From: Halichondria panicea
Lineage: Eukaryota; Porifera; Demospongiae; Suberitida; Halichondriidae
DNA: 64,000 bases
NCBI RefSeq assembly: GCF_963675165.1
Contig: NC_087379.1
Span: 8,028,339 to 8,092,338, forward strand
Direction of reading: 5' to 3'
Positions 61,673 to 64,000 of the stretch are shown here, piece by piece. Numbering within the stretch: the first letter of the stretch is position 1; each line of letters opens with the position of its first letter. The notes beneath the pieces were generated by a model, which was not told the origin of the DNA, searched no databases, and worked only from the letters and a program-made list of their open reading frames with translations. The position numbers were made by a program, and so were the translations under genes.

Positions 61673-62964
61673 TTATTCATCTTTCTTTGGTTTTGGCTTT
61701 CTGATGACGTTGGCTAGGACGGTGTAGAAGAGGAAGCACCAAACGATCACAATGATGTGGTCCATGAAATACACAGAGCTCATAAACTGCAAGTGGAGGG
61801 AGAAAGAGGAGTAATCATAACATAACAACTGGTAGTGTACACAGAATGCAGGCTAGGGACACTACTGTCTACAATGCAGGCTAGGGACACTACTGTCTAC
61901 AATGAAACCACAGCAAATTGCCAATAGCTATTACACAGACACGCAAATTAGCTTGACAAGGATTTAATTGGTGTAGGACAGATAGCATGCATGTTATCTA
62001 TAGTGGCAGTCAAGCACTAGTAACCACAACAAGATTGCTTCCAAGATACATAATTTGTACCAGACAATGGCCTAAAGGGACGCCTGGGTAGTGTTAGTAA
62101 AGAGACAGACCTTGAAACACAGGTCCCAGGAGAGGAGCATGAAAAGCATGAGAGGGTAGAAGAGGAGGACATTCCTGAGGATAAAGGCTGCCAGTGTGAG
62201 GAGAGCTCTGAGGGGCAGGCTAAACTCTGACAGTGTACCACCGAGCAACCATTTCATGAAGCTGATGAACTGCAGGCATGCAGGGAAGGGGGGTATTAAC
62301 ATGCAGCTGTGTACATGTTAGGGGGGGTAGGGGGTAGGGGGGTAGGGGGGGGGGGTTAACATACAGCTGTACATGTTAGGGCTTGCAACAAATAACAGGA
62401 CAATAGCCTCCTAGTGACAGATTAGGTTACCAGGGAGGCAGTACATCAATGAAATACTTCTAAGTGGAGGGGGGGCAGTTAGAAGCCAATGATACTCATA
62501 ATTCTAATGTGATTATCTTGAGACTGCACGTACACTCCTCTCAGCAAACAGCAGCATGAACTCCAGTGAGAAGCACAGAGCGTAGCCCGGCCATACGCCA
62601 TGCCACAGGGAGACAAAGGTGAGGGAGATGAGAAGAGAGAGAGTCTTGCTTCCCAGAAACCTGAGTCGCTTGAAGACGTACCTGTATAGTGGGCGTGGAG
62701 TGTGTGGTGTGTGGAGTGGGTGTGGAGTGGGTGGGCTTACAGTGCAATCCATTTGTTGGTGTTGATATTAAACGACTCAACGATTCCCTGTAGCAGATAG
62801 TGAAAATAAGTGTACATAGCAATGAACGCTAGTAACACAGTTTACATGTAGTGTGATGGAGGTCTCTGCTTTGAGCAGGTGAATATTGGAGAGGCCGTAC
62901 CAGTCCACAGAACCAGATTTGTCCACACCATTGTACATATACCGGTGAGTATACACGAGCCCTC
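61673..62964 (-). CDS. LPCAT3-like MBOAT acyltransferase, C-terminal part, possibly disrupted
   Basis: ER membrane lysophospholipid acyltransferase (MBOAT5/LPCAT3 group), which re-acylates lysophosphatidylcholine. Minus-strand exons 62964-62846, 62787-62741, 62681-62534, 62269-62111, 61786-61673. The text matches the LPCAT3 C-terminal half: SFNINTNKWIA, YVFKRLRFLGSKTL, the MBOAT active-site histidine in FVSLWHGVWPGY, membrane helices, and a KKDE end fitting the KKXX ER-retrieval motif. Anomalies: the N-terminal half (about 300 residues) is absent upstream, where another gene's 3' end lies within 170 bp. In the first exon EGSCILTG (matching LPCAT3) and NGVDKSGSVDW lie in different frames, implying a one-base loss near 62935. 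An ORF from an ATG at 63079 would bypass the shift but not restore the missing part. Pseudogene, assembly or sequencing error, or a truncated new start are all possible. Confidence 0.7.
61846..61905. repeat. Short tandem duplication
   Basis: Two copies of aatgcaggctagggacacta followed by ctgtctac, in the last intron of the MBOAT gene. Confidence 0.8.
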
Positions 62965-63123
62965 CTGCAGTCGAACTGTGCATGTGTGTAAGGCGGAGGA
63001 GGGTACTATAAAATGACCTCTTGTAATTAATACACAATTTCCATATAGAAGGATAAACGATTACTACTCTTGACGACATATTAAGCCCTCAAAGGTAACC
63101 GGTACGTGCGTGTAGGCAATGAC

Positions 63124-63318
63124 TCACTCATTGATATCCTTGATTGCCCCTAGGTTATCACCAGCCACCTCTACGTACGGCTCCACCGCCTGCAGGGGGT
63201 ACATTTACATGTATTAACGCTGACTGTGGGGGGTAACAATACTGCCAGTACTTACTGTGTGTCGGAGCAAAGGCAGCTCCTTCTGACAGCGCTGCACCAC
63301 TCTTGAGAGATACTCAAC
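63124..63318 (-). CDS. 3' end of an unrecognised gene
   Basis: Two minus-strand exons, 63318-63256 (VEYLSRVVQRCQKELPLL then RHT) and 63189-63124 (AVEPYVEVAGDNLGAIKDIN then E-stop), phase 0, bordered by GTAAGT and CAG. The TGA after INE overlaps a possible GTGAGT donor, so the last exon could instead continue. Helical, charged text; family not recognised. Further upstream exons probably lie toward 64000 and beyond. A protein-like stretch on the minus strand at 63746-63836 (VEVSLDEKNEEETLYLL) may be another exon but has no clean acceptor. Confidence 0.4.
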
Positions 63319-64000
63319 CTGTGAACAGAATAATGGCTGCATGAAACTGGTCAGAGGGTATATAGCTCTTACATTTTCAGAAAACCAGTTCTTGACTCTA
63401 ATTTCGAGGTTAGACCCAGCGAAGGATTACTCGGAGGCTAGGGAATGGTTTAGGAACATTAACTTACTTATAATTAGAGAGTGTGTCTTACCAGTTCTCG
63501 TAGCAGAGGGTGAAGAGATTTGCAGTATTTATCCAGCTCAGTTCGAAACATACATGTATGCATCAGTTAAGGACGCATACAACCTGTGATACTTCTTACC
63601 CCTCACACAGTTACTCCACCTCCACCACCCCACCACCCACACAGTTACTCCACCCCCACCACCCCACCACCCACACAGTTACTCCACCTCCACCACCCCA
63701 CCACCCACACAGTTACTCCACCCCCACCACACACACACATAGGATACAGGTCGAGTCCTTGCTTCCCTATGGACATAAACGAGAGAAGATAGAGAGTTTC
63801 TTCTTCGTTTTTTTCATCAAGGCTGACCTCCACCAAACAGTGGTAGCTTTATGAGGAGGGAGGGAACAGTCTGAGGAGAAAGCATCGTATCAGTGACTCG
63901 TAACATTCATACGTACGAGGTAAAACTTCTACTGTACCCTCGCGATCCCCTATTAAGTCTAAAGTTATTGCAGAAAAGGGTGTGCGTATTTTCGTGAGGG
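63319..64000. other. Right edge: minisatellite and possible exons of the minus-strand gene
   Basis: 63600-63745 holds four copies of a 37-bp unit (acacagttactccacc plus a C-rich tail). The rest shows no supported complete exon; see the note on 63746-63836 in the preceding entry. Confidence 0.5.

Overview
The window is genomic DNA of an animal, most likely a demosponge. It is A+T-rich, its genes are split by short GT-AG introns and lie close together on both strands, and it carries metazoan-only genes (Dishevelled, a Mind-bomb-type ubiquitin ligase, death-domain proteins). It also has abundant small inverted-repeat (MITE-like) elements and CA microsatellites. The sponge assignment is an inference from the gene mix; I could not test it against a database.

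Layout, left to right. 1-5633 (+): 3' two-thirds of a Mind-bomb (MIB1/MIB2) E3 ligase gene whose introns hold several copies of one foldback element. 7390-9615 (+): an unrecognised six-exon gene with a collagen-like Gly-X-Y tract and an 8-residue TTPRGPVV repeat. 9616-15074: gene-poor, with several minisatellites, a short ORF resembling a mitochondrial presequence and two phase-compatible orphan exons. 15280-20565: a large tandem array, first of 71-bp and then of 90-bp units, each unit carrying a splice acceptor and a splice donor. 21953-22657 (-): selenoprotein K with an in-frame UGA. 22858-39372 (+): a long ANK/death/ROC-COR/Ig-like/death/CARD-like gene whose ankyrin exons lie in a 786-bp tandem duplication. 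40469-43260 (-): coiled-coil gene, possibly SIX6OS1-like, head-to-head with Dishevelled (43815-52227, +). 53142-58138 (-): a second ANK-ROC-COR gene. 58906-61399 (+): BTB-BACK-Kelch protein. 61673-62964 (-): C-terminal part of an LPCAT3-like MBOAT acyltransferase. 63124-63318 (-): 3' end of an unrecognised gene.

Functionally, Mind-bomb (Notch ligand endocytosis) and Dishevelled (Wnt signalling) are core developmental signalling genes. The two ankyrin-ROC-COR proteins resemble intracellular signalling or innate-sensing scaffolds. The most unusual structures are the ankyrin exon array, where introns are nearly identical but exons differ at surface-loop codons, and the 71/90-bp array of exon-like units with repeated splice sites. 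Exon coordinates were derived by hand from splice consensus and reading-phase agreement; no transcript evidence was available.
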